Shown here one piece after another: positions 1-13,614 of a stretch of 64,000 nucleotides of DNA. A program made the position numbers and the translations under genes. The DNA comes from Stercorarius parasiticus (lineage: Eukaryota; Chordata; Aves; Charadriiformes; Stercorariidae). The notes under the pieces were generated by a model. It made no database searches, had not been told where the DNA came from, and was given only the letters and a program-made list of their open reading frames with translations. The stretch covers positions 921,206-985,205 of the forward strand of contig VWZL01004332.1 of assembly GCA_013396915.1 (NCBI GenBank), read 5' to 3'. Positions within the stretch are counted from its first letter, which is position 1, and every line of letters starts with the position of its first letter.

Positions 1-3000
1 TAAAAGACAGGATTGAAAACTGGGGAGAACCATTCCAGTGGAATGTAGTAACGTGAGCCCTGGTTACTTCAGATGTCTCTTCCTCACCTTGCACTGTATG
101 ACCATTTGGAGAATTTGCTGCTTTTCTGACTTGTGAAGAGCACAATAAAGAGAAACCTGTTAGCATTAAAGCTTAAAAAAATCGTTGTGTTTACAGAACT
201 TCAGGATTGTTGGCTGAGAGGAAGTTTGACTTCATAAGTTAATATATTACTGACCCATTTAGTATCCAACAGTAGAAACTAACATCACAAGATTTCTTCC
301 TTTATACTGTGTGTATCCATATAAGGTCAGGTTTTAATTCACAGCTATGAGGATTTCCAGATTTTTAATGAACTAATACTGAAAATGAAAGTTCTAAGAG
401 TAAGGATGAAATCCTCAATAGCATTCACCCTTGAAGAGTATATGTATCTCAGTTTTTAACCATGATAAACACTTTTAATATGTATCATTACCATACCATA
501 TAGTCTCTACACACTGTCCTATTTATAGTCAGCAGCTCCATCAACTATTTATTAACTACTGCTTTTTCTGAGGAAGCCTTTTGCTTAGCTTTTACAAGAG
601 TTATGTATCTCACTTGTCAACATCTTGAAGGAAGAAAAGGTTTCTTAATGTAAGCAACTGTTATTTAATCGCTTTTAGTTGGTAAGAAGAAAAATCTAAC
701 TTGACTTTGTATTGTGTCTGCACAGCTTTAGCTGATGGTTTGGTATATTCTCTCCCCCTCTTCCTCTGGCAACAAGAGATGGCTACAGAAGGTACTGCTG
801 ATAAGATGTGATGCGTGTTTAATGTGTAACAGAAGTACTCTGCAAAACTAAAGGATTTAAGAAATGTTTATAGATAATACAGGTTGTCTGAGGGACAGCC
901 CTCAGCATGGGAAGATACGACACGTTGGCAGTTGGCACTCCAGCGCGGTTCAGTATAACCAGTCACCGTTTAAGCAGGCAGGTGGAGATCAGCTCAAAAT
1001 AAAGGGGAAAAAGCCATAAATCTTCCTCTACAAATTAAAAGTGCTGCTGAGTGTTCAGAGAAAGATGCAGAAAGGACAGTTATAGATTTCAGAGGTGAGA
1101 GTAAAACCGAGAATGGCCTAACAAAATTGCCTGTGCAGAGTTGTGGCTCGTGCCCTGCAGCTGGGGGGGACTGAGTGAGAACCAGCGCCAGGCCTTGGTG
1201 CTCGATTTCTTCTCTTCATTCTCTTCTCTTCCCAGCTCCTCCAATTAAATGAACCTTGGGAGGGCGGAGTGGAGTTAACCTCCTCATCAAATACAATTAC
1301 AGTGGTACTAAGAAAAGAGGAGTCTTTAGCGTTGGTTACAAGCTGTATCCTAATTTGTAAAACTGCTCTAAGCTAGAGTTTTCCTAGGCGCAGGTTTCAC
1401 AGAAATGGATGATAGCTTAAAGGGTGTTTTTCTGCCAACACCAGATTTTACCTTAAATCCATAAAAGTGGCTGATACTGATTTCAGAGGGAGAGCTATAG
1501 ACACTCAAGGCCAGAAGCTGGCTTTTTGCCAGCCCATGTGTTTAGCAAGTATAGTAATTTGCTGAAATGTTCAGTTCCTTGCTAGTGTTTATTCTTTTCT
1601 TATCATTATCAACATAAACGATTTGTCAAAACCTTAGTCATTGACTAAGCTATCATTCCTCACCTGGGTAATTCCACTGAATTTAACTGAAATAGGAAAC
1701 CTCATACCAGAATGCTGTATCTTACAGCAAAGGCTAATTAAGTATAAGACGCTGAACAGTGGATTATTCACATAACAGAAAAAACAGGCTATGGTCTATA
1801 AAAAAAAAAAAATCTTTCTCACGTTCATATTAATTTTAGAATGTATTTTGTTCCACTAAGTGTAGGGGTCAGAATTTTTATTTCTGTTTTATTATGTAGC
1901 ATGCTCTGAATCCCTTCAGGAAAAGATGTAATCTTTCCCCCTTTAGGGAATTAAAAATGTCAATTATATCGGTTCTTACTGTTGGCCTTTCTTTTTCTCC
2001 TGTAAATAATAATCTGTTTTTCTCTTGCGTATATTTAGTTCCCAGCAGTTGCAAGGGATCTTTCCCTGTCCCCTTGTGTTAATACATCTCTTAAAGACTG
2101 TAAATAGGCTTTTCAGACTAGTTTTCTTCTGGCTTAGAGACAAAGCATATCAGACACAACTATTTTTCTTTTGCTGTTCCTTGAGAATGCTGCTTATTTC
2201 CAGTTGGAATAGCTGTAAAAGGATTCCTGACAAGTTGGTTTATCATGCACTATTTCATCCTTTACTTTGAGAGAACTACTTTAAGATTCAAACCTCTCCA
2301 CAGGGTATTTCACACGTCCAAATGAATGATGTGGACTGTTGGGATGCATAACTTTCATGCTGCTCAGAGATATAAATTCTACTCTGAATTCTTCCTTATT
2401 TGCTTGATCTCAGTTATTCTTCACTAGTAGCTTGAAGACTGAAACTTGAATGAACCATTTTTATTTTTTTTTTAACACCCTGTCAGTTACAAATTGAATG
2501 GACAGAGGCTGACAGGTTTTTTTTTTGGCATCTTCTGTTTTTTCTATATTGTGTTTGTATGTCTTTGTGATACAACAAAACTCTGTTAAGGTGCTGGTTT
2601 AGAATGTGAAAGATCCAGGATAAAAGGCCTAATTGTGATTTAAGGAGAGTGAAAAGTTCTTTCTCAGCTCTGTCGAAGGAGGGATTTTGCCCTGGCTTAC
2701 CCTATGATCAAACAGTAGCGAATGAGATAATATTTCACTTTTCATCCCTTCCCTTCAATTTAAAATAAACAAAGAAAAAACAACAACAACAACAAAAGTG
2801 CAAAATATTTAGATTTATTAGGTCACTAGTAAACACTAAATTCCTCCCAAAACAATTTGGTAGTGGCTTTTCCAAGCCTTCTAGCTGCTCAGGGAAGATC
2901 ATGCCTAGACCTGGCACACACACCAGCTCCCGCAGCTGACTGCATTTCTGCCTCCAGCAGCGCTTTTGCTGGCTCTAGGCAGAGCAGCACAAAAGGTATT

Positions 3001-5457
3001 TCTTTGCTCTAGGCCGCGGAGCAGGAAAGAGTACCAGGAATAGCATGCATGCCTAGTATTTTGATAGGCATAGACCTTGCCTGAAGATTTGTGAAAATAT
3101 TTAGTAAAGGGAGAGAAAAGTTGTAGACAGTTTTATTATCCCAAGGTACATAGGAAAATGTTAAATGGTGAAACTTTTTAGTTGCTGCGTTTTTGCTTCA
3201 ACTATCTCAAAATAACTTGGTATGTGCTCTGCAGCTGAGAATAGATGCCAATTATGAGCTGGCCGCAAGCTCTGTGGACAGTGGTCATGGACAGTAGATG
3301 CCGTCATGAGCCTGCTCCAGCAGTAAATATCATTGTCTTGGTTTTATGGCACCGTAGTACAGCTCTCTTGATGTCGAGTTGATGCCTCCCTATTCTCTTT
3401 CCTTTCTCTCACCTTTCTTCTTCTGTGTCAGTTTGCAAACTGCAGAAGCAGCTAGTCAGGGGATGCTGAAGGTGAGATACTGTATGCTGATGACTTCACC
3501 TTATGCAGTGTAGGCTGTTGTTAAAGAGACTGGAAAGCAAAGCAAGAGGTCATTTTTAGCTCATTTTAAATTTTAGGCTTCATGATCCACATGTGCAGTA
3601 TTGTGCAATACACACACTACTTAGAGAAAAGTGGAGTTGCTCCAGCTTTGGTCCCAGAATTGTGTGTGTGTGGAAACTGTCCCACAGTTTCTCTCTGGGA
3701 CAACGGAAACCAGACAAAAAATATTTACTTATGTTCTGACTTTGTTTTCAAGTTTATTTTATTCGTGGTTGCTGGCTTTCAAGAAAAAAACCCCAACCAC
3801 TATTATTGCACTATGTTACATCCACATAGAATTTTCAAGTGAATTACAATTTACTACTTGGCTTTGGGAAGATAGTCATGGACATGATGCTTTCCTGTAC
3901 CGATAGTGCATATTGCACAACAAGACCTTCATACATGAAACCTGAACTTGGGGTTCATGGTTGTTTTGCTTCCTGTTTAGAGTTAGTGGTTTAATTTGTT
4001 TATAAATGAAACTATGCAATCATTGTACTGTAACAAAACTTGCAGAAGGATGGCTCCTAGATGTACCCCTAATCCTTTAGTAGAAAAAAATTATGCTTTT
4101 GCAGAAAATTGTGAAGGGAAATGTATCTTATTCAAGAAAAATTAGTTGACATACATTCACGTGTGTATCACATTAAATCTGAACCACTGTAAATTAGTTG
4201 AAGTGTATTTTGTAGGAAAAATAGTGTTTGAACTTAAATATTCTTTTAAAATATACCCTTTTGCTGTAATGCAACAGTTGGTGTGCAAACCTTCTGTTGG
4301 ACCACAGAAGGCAATATATTCTCTCACAAAACTGCAGTCACCTGTGGAGCTCAGGTGAATCTGAATTAGATCTAGTTAGATGTGAATTGGATTCAGATAG
4401 TTAACTTACAATTTGAGTATTGAAAATACTGTAATATTGCCCATTCTCACTTTGATACTATTCAGCGTGTATCTGCTTTACAAGTGATAAATGTGAGTGT
4501 CCCTAATAACAGCCTCCTGTCAAAGAGCCTTTTGTGTGCACTCCTTTCCAAATGTAGCTCTCTAGAGTTTTCTGTAGTTATTTTCACATACCTTTTAGGC
4601 TTTCGGCTAACAAAATACTGGTCAGTAACAACAGCCGCTATTTCGGTTTATACAGAAATAAAAAGCTATTGAGGTTGAAAATAAGTAGTAAGGAAAAACG
4701 GGATCTCCCTAGACTTCTTCAGAGAGTCCAACTCTTCAGAAAAGTGCAAATGGAAGAGAATCGTTATGCATTTTTTTAGCTGACTTATGAATATTTGTTT
4801 GTCTTTAATTTATGCGGTATATTTTCGGTTTTATGAATTGTATGGTTCTCTGATCATAAACAATAAAAACTATGTCTGTTAGAATTATTGAAAAGATGAA
4901 AAATGGTTAGGAGCAGTGGTAATGGCTACCAGACGAACTTTCAATAGATAGTAACTGTTAGTGTCATATAGTTGTTTTTTTCCCACATTTTCTGATGTTG
5001 ACAAGACACTAAAAAATACTTCCTCTTTCATATTTCTGTTTGGAGATGGTCCTTAAGCTGTTTAATTCTTATAAATGCAGAAGTGTCAGCATGTTTCATG
5101 ATCCTGAACAGTTCAGTGGCCGGCACAAGACGTTAGAACTGTAGCCTCTAATCTGCCATGATTTTTGTCTCTGAAGTTTAAAATATTTCATGATGAGGTG
5201 GGAAGAAGGTAAAGGTGAAGTAAGCATTGCAGTTCTTCATATTTATTATAAACTCTGCAGTTTCTAACAGGTATGAGATTCCAAATAACCTTGGAATACT
5301 GTTTCCAGTCATCAAGCAACTGGTAAGAGCAAATCAGTGTCTTTTCTGTACTGTATCTGTGTGCATATACATGCTATATTGTGTACGTATGCCTGTATCT
5401 CTATGTTCTATATATGAAGTGAAATTCAAAATTCTGAGTTTCGACTTAGACAAAACT
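1..5457. other. Gene-less AT-rich stretch
   Basis: No recognisable gene or long repeat is visible. Open frames here are at most about 120 codons and resemble no family I know. Small items are an A run at 1800-1812, five CAA units at 2781-2795, six TG units at 3661-3672, and a splice-flanked 40-base segment at 3432-3471 that is treated as a finding. The stretch ends at the target duplication of the solo LTR that follows. Confidence 0.6.
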
Positions 5458-5463
5458 CATAGC
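5458..5463. repeat. Target-site duplication, left copy (CATAGC)
   Basis: The six bases CATAGC directly precede the LTR terminus and recur exactly at 5873-5878, directly after the other terminus. A 6-bp duplication is what integrases of alpharetrovirus- and betaretrovirus-like (class II) elements make. Confidence 0.9.
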
Positions 5464-5521
5464 TGTTGGCACGGAAGGCACGGACACAACACGACGATCA
5501 ATATGATCAGGTTGATGCCAC

Positions 5522-5527
5522 TTTATT
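5522..5527 (-). terminator. LTR polyadenylation signal AATAAA
   Basis: Plus-strand TTTATT reads AATAAA on the minus strand, 15 bases downstream of the TATA box in the LTR's own direction. It is placed as expected for the U3/R boundary of ASLV-like LTRs. Confidence 0.7.
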
Positions 5528-5542
5528 GCTCAGATAGCTCAG

Positions 5543-5550
5543 TTTATATA
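5543..5550 (-). promoter_or_regulatory. LTR core promoter TATA box
   Basis: The minus strand reads TATATAAA here. Two CCAAT motifs lie upstream in LTR orientation, roughly 40 and 80 bases away, completing a standard RNA polymerase II LTR promoter. Whether it is active cannot be seen from sequence. Confidence 0.7.
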
Positions 5551-5872
5551 CATTCTGTTATCGCATTACACGCGCCGTCGGCCTTATGATTGGTTTCAGC
5601 AAGCAAACACGCGACTCTAAGTATTCTACCATTGGTTAAAGCTAGCTGTTCACGCGAACGTGGCTCCTACCTACAGGCTGTGTGAAGTTCTGTCTTTATC
5701 ATGCTTTTTTCCCTTTTTCACAGCATTCATGCTGCCCGAATGTAACCTTTCAGTCCTTATCGTTATCCGCTCATAACCTTCGAGTACAGAAGCCTACATA
5801 CAAGTTAATTACAGATCTTCAGTGCTTGGAGTGTTCACAGGATGTCCATTCCTTACCAGAAAATCTCCCACA

Positions 5873-5878
5873 CATAGC
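5873..5878. repeat. Target-site duplication, right copy (CATAGC)
   Basis: Exact copy of 5458-5463, directly next to the CCCACA terminus of the solo LTR. Confidence 0.9.
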
Positions 5879-8800
5879 GAGTTCAGATACGCAGTTCAGC
5901 AGACCATTGCCCGCCGCTGCCGAGGACTGTAGCCTTGGCATTGGCAGTTAAGGGGTATAAACGGGTCATGGTGGAGAGGGTTTTGTCCCAGTTTCAAGGA
6001 AGGCAAGCAGAATTTATGAGCATGTTGTTTTCTCCTCGGTAGAACCAGTGTTATTTTTCTACTGTTAAATGGTAAGAGTAGCAGAACTGGCTTCATGTTT
6101 GAACTAAATTTCGTTTATTCTATGTGGACGTGTACCAGACCCTTGATGGCTTTTAACGTGGGTAAAAAGTGATTTTGCACAAGTGAAGAGAGGAAGCCCA
6201 GAGCTGCTGCTTAGTTCATCCCAAATTTTGTGAGAACACTAGGAAACTTGACTGTGCTGCTACTACTGTATATTAGTATTTTGACAAGATCTGCAAGATA
6301 CAATTTCTGTATGTTAGGCCACACGTATAACAGAAATGCTTTAGCCTTCTAGGATGTGGGTATGTTTTACTGGCAAAACAGCAGTAGAGCAGGCGCAGTT
6401 GTGCTACACAGCTGCACTCTGTGCTGGCCACCGGCTGTGCTGCCAAAGCTGCTGTGCTGCTGGGCTTCCAAGCGGAGGCTTCCCTGGCGCGGCATGTTAG
6501 GAACTCTTCTTCTTCACATCAATGTTGATCTTAGTGGCCAGAGGCCTGTAATATAGATCTTGCTGTTGTCTCGGCGATGTGTCCCAGGCCTCTCTTACAC
6601 TGAGCTAGTTAAGTACTTTTGAGTTTTTTCTCTGTTTCTCCCCAGTTTGGCCACTACGTTAACCCAGTGCTTTCCAGCTACTCAGTGCCATGGGAGTATT
6701 TGTCCTGATTTCTATGCAAGATGCCTGGTATTTCTAGTTGGCTAGGCTAATGCCTCTGACTTTCTTTGGAAATGTAGGGAGCTAATCATGAGAAGGAAGG
6801 AAGTGACATTTGCTATAATGGTGCCAGCCAAGAGACTGTTAGATTTTGTTTCTCCAGCATAATATAGAGCTAACTTCAAACTTTTGGGGGATACTGAAGT
6901 TTTTAAATAGAGATGGAACCATATGCTAATGGTATCGAGTGTGGTTATTAGCTTCTGCTTCCGTATTGTTGGATGGCTACTTTAAAAATGTTGAATGCTA
7001 GATATGCTGAAATATTTCATTCTGCCAATTCTAGAAAATGAAACTTCTGATTCTGTCTGGTATATAGTGGTTTCTGTGTTCCACAAAGATACTACCTACA
7101 GCAATAGTTACGTGGTAGAAAACCTGAAATTCTACCAGGTTTGGAGCAATATTGGGGTCATACCGTGCCCTTGATGTCTGCATAGAGCGAGAACTGGCTT
7201 GCAGACCAAGGCAGGGAATAAGTGGCTTAATACGTAGGTTTTAAAAAGCGCTGCAGTGTCAGCAATGCACGAGGGACTGTGCGTGCAGCGAATGTGGAAT
7301 GCATCCTCAGACGAAAGTGGCAGGCATGGGCAGGTGAGCAGATTCTGTGGCAGAGCAGAGTTGCTGCTGAAGCTGCCGGAGGTGGGTGCTCCACAGCCAA
7401 TGCATTTCCCTGCCTGCAGAATGACTAAAGATGAGAATGGAAAGATCTCTGCTGGCACCATCTGTGATTCACAGCCATTTCATGGCATGCTGGTTGCAAT
7501 GTGGGAGTATACTCAAGCTGGCAATTTTCTGTGTAAAAGGGGCTGCAATATAAGGGCTAATGCAGAACTTTTGAGTCAGTTTGGCTGCATAACAACAAAT
7601 GGCGTACATAATTACTAGTTCTATCAGAAGAGAGTGGCTTCTGCCTTGTTCTCTGACTACATTATATTAGATTATGCATCTTGAATGTTTTTAATTGTCT
7701 AGGACAGAATAAATTAATTGCAAAATTTTATTAATTTAGAATATTGGTAAGGGATTTTTATCTGAAAGTATCCCTCTGGATTTAACCCAATTTCCTTCTG
7801 TATATTTTCTCTTCCAATTTGTGAACATTTAGTGTTCTTGGCATTATGACAGACTTAAGGTGAGAAGCTCTCTGAAGTCTTGAAAGCTGTACTGGTGGTG
7901 ACCAACCTGAGTCTGTGGTGGTGTTCACTATCTTTTGTTTCCAGTGGTCCCTAAAATATCTGATCAGCAGACAGGTGATTCACGGATAGTAAGTCCCCTC
8001 TCAGCCTTATATGCAAATTTCTCTCTTTACAGGTTTGCTAATAATGCAGCTTCCTGTCACAAAAATGGGCCATCATAATTCAGAAAAACAACACGCTTAT
8101 TTCCTCTATTTCGTGCGGACATGAAATGAATCACCAGATGCAATATAGATGGAAAATTCCCAATGCCATTCTGTCAGTGTTTATTATTTTATTTACTTAC
8201 TTGGGAGGATACTCATTCCCCTTGTTTGTTCAGTGGTGACCTCTCTCACAACAGATGTCCCAGTTTGATTGTGGGATGATCCGGGAGATGCTTGGAACTA
8301 TGAACTCTCTGCACTGCTGAGTCCTGGCCAGGGGCACTCTCATCCCAGAAGCCAGCACCTAGTGACACCAAACCTCTAACTTGCTCTTGCTGCCAGGCAA
8401 GAGCCTTCCTGAATTCTTAAAACCTGATTTGGGTCATTGGTGCCCCAAGGTGTTGCCCGACACCATGCTTCAGCTGGCTTCGTTATCACTGGGAAACACT
8501 GGTAGCGTGCTTTGAATGCTGCCTTCACTTAAGTCACTCTCAGTCTGAGACATGCTTAAAGGTAAAAATATACTCCTGCTTTAATATGGCAAAAGACTTA
8601 ATTGGCAAAGTTTCAGGCAAGGTGTATGAAATTGAAATTGGGACTGCAGTAAAATTCAGCCTTATGCTATACTTAATCTCGAAATGTTTTCTTAATTGTT
8701 TGTTATGACTCTTGGAAACTGACAGCAAAATGCTGCTTCTGAGAACCAAATCTTAGATCAGAAAGAAACACGTTTCAATTCCTTTTTCTTTATAAATTCT

Positions 8801-9285
8801 TTTAAAAGATGATTAAGGTGGTTGAAGTAATTTATGTATCTTATTTGTAGCTATACATTGTACTTTCTTGCTATTCAACATACAGTTATTGCTTTATCTT
8901 GAGTTATTCACAGAGACTGCACATAGCTCATTAATACCCATAGTTTTATTACTTATACCACTTCATCGAAACTACTCCTGTATAATATATATATTGATGT
9001 ATAGCTTCATAGAATCGCATCTGGACAAGAACTGTCCTGTTCAACTAGCCAGCAAACAAATAATTTTGCTTAAGTTGTCAATGAGAGATCAGCTAAGGAC
9101 TTCTGAGTTACTGAGGTATGAGTAATGTACAAGTGGTCTTTCATTATATGGAGGAGAAGAGTTTATAACTTCTCTGTTGAACAGCTCAATGCCTGATAAC
9201 AGGTATCAAAACCTGCCAACTAATAGTTTTAAAACTAGTGTTTACAATTTCAGAGACTTTTTATGGTATATGCTTAAAATCATAC
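5879..9285. other. Gene-less stretch, partly GC-richer
   Basis: No gene is recognised. Blocks at about 6370-6500, 7240-7460 and 8215-8515 are richer in G+C than their surroundings and could be old repeats or exonic debris, but I could not match them to a family. The longest plus frame (7256-7618, 120 codons) has no recognisable motif. Confidence 0.5.
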
Positions 9286-9380
9286 CATCATAGAATTGGT
9301 TTGGGTTCTAAGGGACCTTAGAAGATCATCTTGTTCCAACCCCCCTGCCATGGGCAGGGACACCTCCCACTAGACCAGGT
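9286..9380 (-). mobile_element. CR1 LINE fragment, 3' end
   Basis: The plus strand shows the reverse complement of a CR1 tail: CATAGAATTGG at the start, then a block ending TTCCAACCCCCCTGCC, then the conserved stretch ending in CTAGACCAGG. This is the last roughly 95 bases of a CR1 element inserted on the minus strand and truncated upstream. It contains no coding sequence. Divergence is visible, so this is an old copy. Confidence 0.85.
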
Positions 9381-12300
9381 GGGTGAATGAATATGAAAGG
9401 ACTGAACTGATGAGCTACTAAACATTTTGATCATTCTGTGCTGAATATTTAAGAATAACTTCCTTTTTACTCAATATGAGATATGCTGGTACAAAAAAAG
9501 TGATGAAGCTATACAACCCACACTGAAGCCGGATGATTTTGAATAAAGTATCTGGCAGTGATAATGGCTTTTACTTTAGTGGGGGGCTGCTTCCCCTAGA
9601 TAGTAATTCAGACAGTTACTTCTGTCACAGCTAGCTGAATGGCAACATAATTTTCAGTGAAACTATTGTAATTCAAACAAGTTTTCTTGTATTGAAGAAT
9701 TCAAGATGAAAAATGCATATCTGTTTTTGACATAAGGTCAAATAAAAGATGACAAAAACACGAGGAGAGAGGAATACTTCAGAAGATGTTAGATATTATA
9801 GAAAATGTAATGAGCTGAGATGGTTTTAGTTTTTCTACTTAATGAAAGCACTAACCGCTATGTTAAAGGAATTATGTAGTGCATTTTCCTAAAAATTGTA
9901 ACACTATTTGGAGTAAAGATGTTTCTCTCTCTTCCTGAGATTGTGTAGCTACATTTCTTTGAGTTGAAAGTTCTACTCAAAAGTACTTTGAAAATATTTT
10001 TCAGTAGCTTTCTCAGTTTTTCTGTTTTGTTAACAAGCAGTTTGTACCCCTCTTTCATGAGTCTGATTCCAGTCATTTCAAACATGATACCTGTGTTAAA
10101 AGAATTATTTCAAGAAATTGGGCTGAATTTAATGACAGCATTATGTTTTTGCTGTTTTCCCCATTACATTTGCATGCCTCCCTTTCTCAACACAGCATCG
10201 GTGGCAATTGTCTATTTACTACCTTGTTTGAGGAAAGTTCACTCCTGTAAAGTTAGTTGTGGTCCCTTTCCTCTCTTGTGTGGTCTGCATATTGCACAGT
10301 CAGGTCAGGCTTTATTTTTATCCAGCTTTCTGAACTAGTTCACTCACCTTTTCTTGATTTATCTTTAAAATGGCAGTGTTCTCTTCCCACCTACCCCAAA
10401 TAGATTTGTGAATACTTAATTGCCTTTGACCTAATATATAGCAGCCCTTTGAGAAGTACGCTACACAAAGCTAAAGGTTCTATAGCCTACAGTAAAATGA
10501 AAGAAGTTTCAGGGTTCGGGGTTTTTTTAAATTCAATGTAAACAAGTGAAATTCAGTGCCATGAGCAGCTGAGCCTTCTGGCCAAGATAAATACCAGAAA
10601 ACAAAGTGTGTGCATAAAATAATTCACCAAATCCAACTGTAGGTGTATAAATGTGACCTGACTTTTGAGAGGGTCACCCTCCTTGAAGCATGAGTGTCCA
10701 TCATAGTGATGAACTCCTCATGATGCAAAGGAGAGGAGTTACACCTATGAGTATTTCTCTGATTACCCATAGAAGCCAGAAAGATTACCCTTAAAGGGCA
10801 GAGAAGAGAGAGAGAGAGAAGACGATTCTTAATGGGAGATCAGATTTCTTTTTTTTTTCTGGAGCCCCCCATTCAGTTGGAGGAATACATGAAGTTGGCC
10901 TGACTTAAAAACCTTAAAATCATTGTGATAGTTACCCATTGCTATTACACACGCAATTAGGATGCCGCTGACATCAAGCTCGCTCTTATTTTTCAGGTGC
11001 CTTTATGGAGGCCAGTTGGGAAGTCTGATTTTTAATGCTGCAGTAGTTGGTACCTATATTAGTCTTGCAAAATTACTTTTTCCATGTGGTTGAGTAACAG
11101 AGAAAACTGTTAACGGTTTCCCTCTTTCTCTTCCTTTATTTCTCTGGCGATGGTAATGTAGGCACATTATGTGCATAGTGAATTTTAAGCAGTGCCTGAA
11201 TGTGAAAGATTTTGGAACTGAAACAGTTGGGGACAGGAGCACACGTTACTGTTCCCTTGCAAGTGTTCTTGGAATAGCTGTCAAGGACAAAGCACAGCTC
11301 CTTCTGGTGTCTGGCTTCTGCGGGGAAGATTTAATTTCAAGCATTCAAGAGTATGCTGCTTTAGTGAACAGTTTGGATTTTCACTGATGGCATTATCATT
11401 TGGTATGCATAAGTGGGATGTTTTAAGTGGGATCACTGTTAAGTTTCCTTGCTGGCTCATGACCGGTTGTTGCTAAGAGATGTTCACACGTATTTGCTAT
11501 GTGAGGGAGTTCATCTCTGTTATGTAGATTTTGATAGCACGATCCAGAAAATACGAATATGCTAATGATTGAGCAGTACAGAGTGAGGAAAAAACATGAA
11601 GCTAAAAGCTCTGGATTTTTTAAAATAGATTTTTATAATAATTTTGTGTTGTAATTGCAGCCGTTTTCTCAAATGTTTCTTTGATATTCTGAAGCAGAGC
11701 TTTCCAAACAATGGGTGAGATAACACCACACAAACCAGAAATCATTACTGTATGAGAAGATGGCATCCAGAATGGCTGGTGCTGTGAGCCTTCAGCGCTG
11801 GTGTGAACTGGGACCTCATAACAAAGAGTAATTCCAGGATTGGTTAATACTGACATGTTTTGGTACAAACCGTTGAACAGTTGCAGTGGGGGTAGGGTAA
11901 AGGTAGGGTTTCCCTTTTCTAGGGCACGATGTTTATCAATGGTAAAATCCGTCTGAACCCCCACTACTTCAGTCAGCGTTGTCTATTGATTTCCACGTTA
12001 CGATGTTTCTTATCAGTGGGTAGCATTGGATGGTAGTAGTGTCTAACCAGAGAAAAAATCAGAATTACTGGAAAAGAAAAATAACAGCTTAGAAACTGTG
12101 TCATTTTAATGGAGTTTGAAATGGGAAGGGGATAAATAAGATGGTGGTATCCTGCTTTCCATGTTTTTCACCTGGGGGAAAAAAAAAGAAAGATAAAGCT
12201 ATGATGGTGTTTTAAAAGGGTAAAAATTGTTTACTCTTCTAACTTTAGACCTATGCAGTGAATGTCATGCTGCTGACACAAATTTCAACATTTCTGTATC

Positions 12301-13614
12301 TCTGTAAACAATATTTTTCCATATTCCTCAATTCAAAGATGAGTTGAAATCGTTTATTTGAATTGGAGCTACCCTTCTGGGAAAAAAATGTATGTGGCAA
12401 TAATGATAATTCTTCATAGTAATTACTTTATCATAATGAATAATGATTTCACTTCTGATAGTTGAGGTATATAAATATAGGTGTCCAGAGACTTAAAAGA
12501 AGGTCGCCCAACATTGACCTTGTCTAATGTATGCATACCCTTTTTTCTAGCATTTTTTCTGAGTCATCAAAATACCTTTCATTTAAAAATGCTTTCATGC
12601 TGTTTTTATCAATATAAATGCATTCAATTTCAGCAGTCTAGCAAAGTACTATATTTTGTCTATTAGTTTCAGGTAGAGAAAACAACTTTTTCATTGATGA
12701 AGCAGTTTTCGTTTCAAGCGTGTAAGAAGTCATCACAAACTGTACAGATATTGTTCTAATTAGGAAAAATTACCTTGGCTGTGTGTCCTTAATTATTCTC
12801 AGAATGTCAGATAGATAATGAACAATTCAATACAAGCATAAAAATAACTCTACATTTCACTAGTTTGACCTTGAAATAATCCTGAAGTACTTTGACTCTG
12901 GAAACGTTATAAGTAAAAAAGGTCACTGAGGAGCTAGTCAATGAACAATATGCAATAACTGGGAAGAGATGATTTACTTAGGTAGGAAAACATTCCAGTA
13001 TAATTTAAAAGTTGGGCAGTGTGTTTAAAAAAGAAAATTAAAATAGTTCTTTCTGGGCTAATTGTGATGAAATTCCAAAAAGATGTAATGAAAATGTCTT
13101 ATTTTCTTGTGAAATTCTGTTAGAGCAGGGTGAGTTTTTGGCTGCTAAGTGGACAGTAGACCCATCAGTCCTGCATTGCTTTGATGCTGCATACCGATGG
13201 GAATTGTCCAATAACATCTTGACTTTGTTTAGACTAACTCTTAACAGTGATACAGGAAAACATCTGAAGTGCTATTATTGTTTCCATTGAACTCAGACTT
13301 AAACATCAGTTTAAGTTTTATTCTAAAAGATGGCCGTCATCTGCAGCTGCGCTGTATGTTGGACAATATAGAGTTGCTGTGGTCTTGTACCCAGGGTGGT
13401 ATATAGGTCCTTTGGCTTTTACATAGTTACTTAACAAGAAGTACACAAATCCTTGTGGGCAGAGTCGCAACAGGGCAAGTGTGGATTTCAGTCCTGCAAT
13501 CCTGTGGAAATTACCAGGATGTGTTCACTTAAAGTGCACTGAGAACGAGGGAGCATTTCCTCTACTTCACTCAATAGTATGGATTCTATTCTTGTGGAGG
13601 GTCTTCAAAATGTC
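9381..13614. other. Gene-less AT-rich stretch
   Basis: No gene or named repeat is recognised. There are seven AG units at 10805-10818 and short A or T runs. A 114-codon minus frame at 11620-11964 has no family motif and probably arises by chance. Confidence 0.55.
10805..10818. repeat. (AG)7 microsatellite
   Basis: Seven perfect AG units inside a purine-rich stretch. Confidence 0.9.

Larger units (their letters stand above)
5464..5872 (-). mobile_element. Solo LTR of a class II (ASLV/ERVK-type) avian endogenous retrovirus
   Basis: This 409-base unit begins with TGTTGGC and ends with CCCACA on the plus strand, giving TG...CA termini, and is bounded by a perfect 6-bp duplication. Read on the minus strand it has LTR order: U3 to the right, two CCAAT boxes (plus-strand ATTGG at 5589-5593 and 5631-5635), a TATA box at 5543-5550, a poly(A) signal at 5522-5527, then about 58 bases of R/U5. 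The closeness of TATA box and poly(A) signal recalls the avian sarcoma-leukosis group. No internal region or second LTR follows, so it is a solo LTR left by LTR-LTR recombination. Several CpGs survive (for example near 5570-5580 and 5610-5660), which fits a fairly recent insertion. I cannot name the exact family. Confidence 0.88.

Noticed and set aside
7256..7618. 120-codon plus frame in a GC-richer block
   Set aside because: No motif, no convincing splice or promoter context, and no similarity that I recognise.
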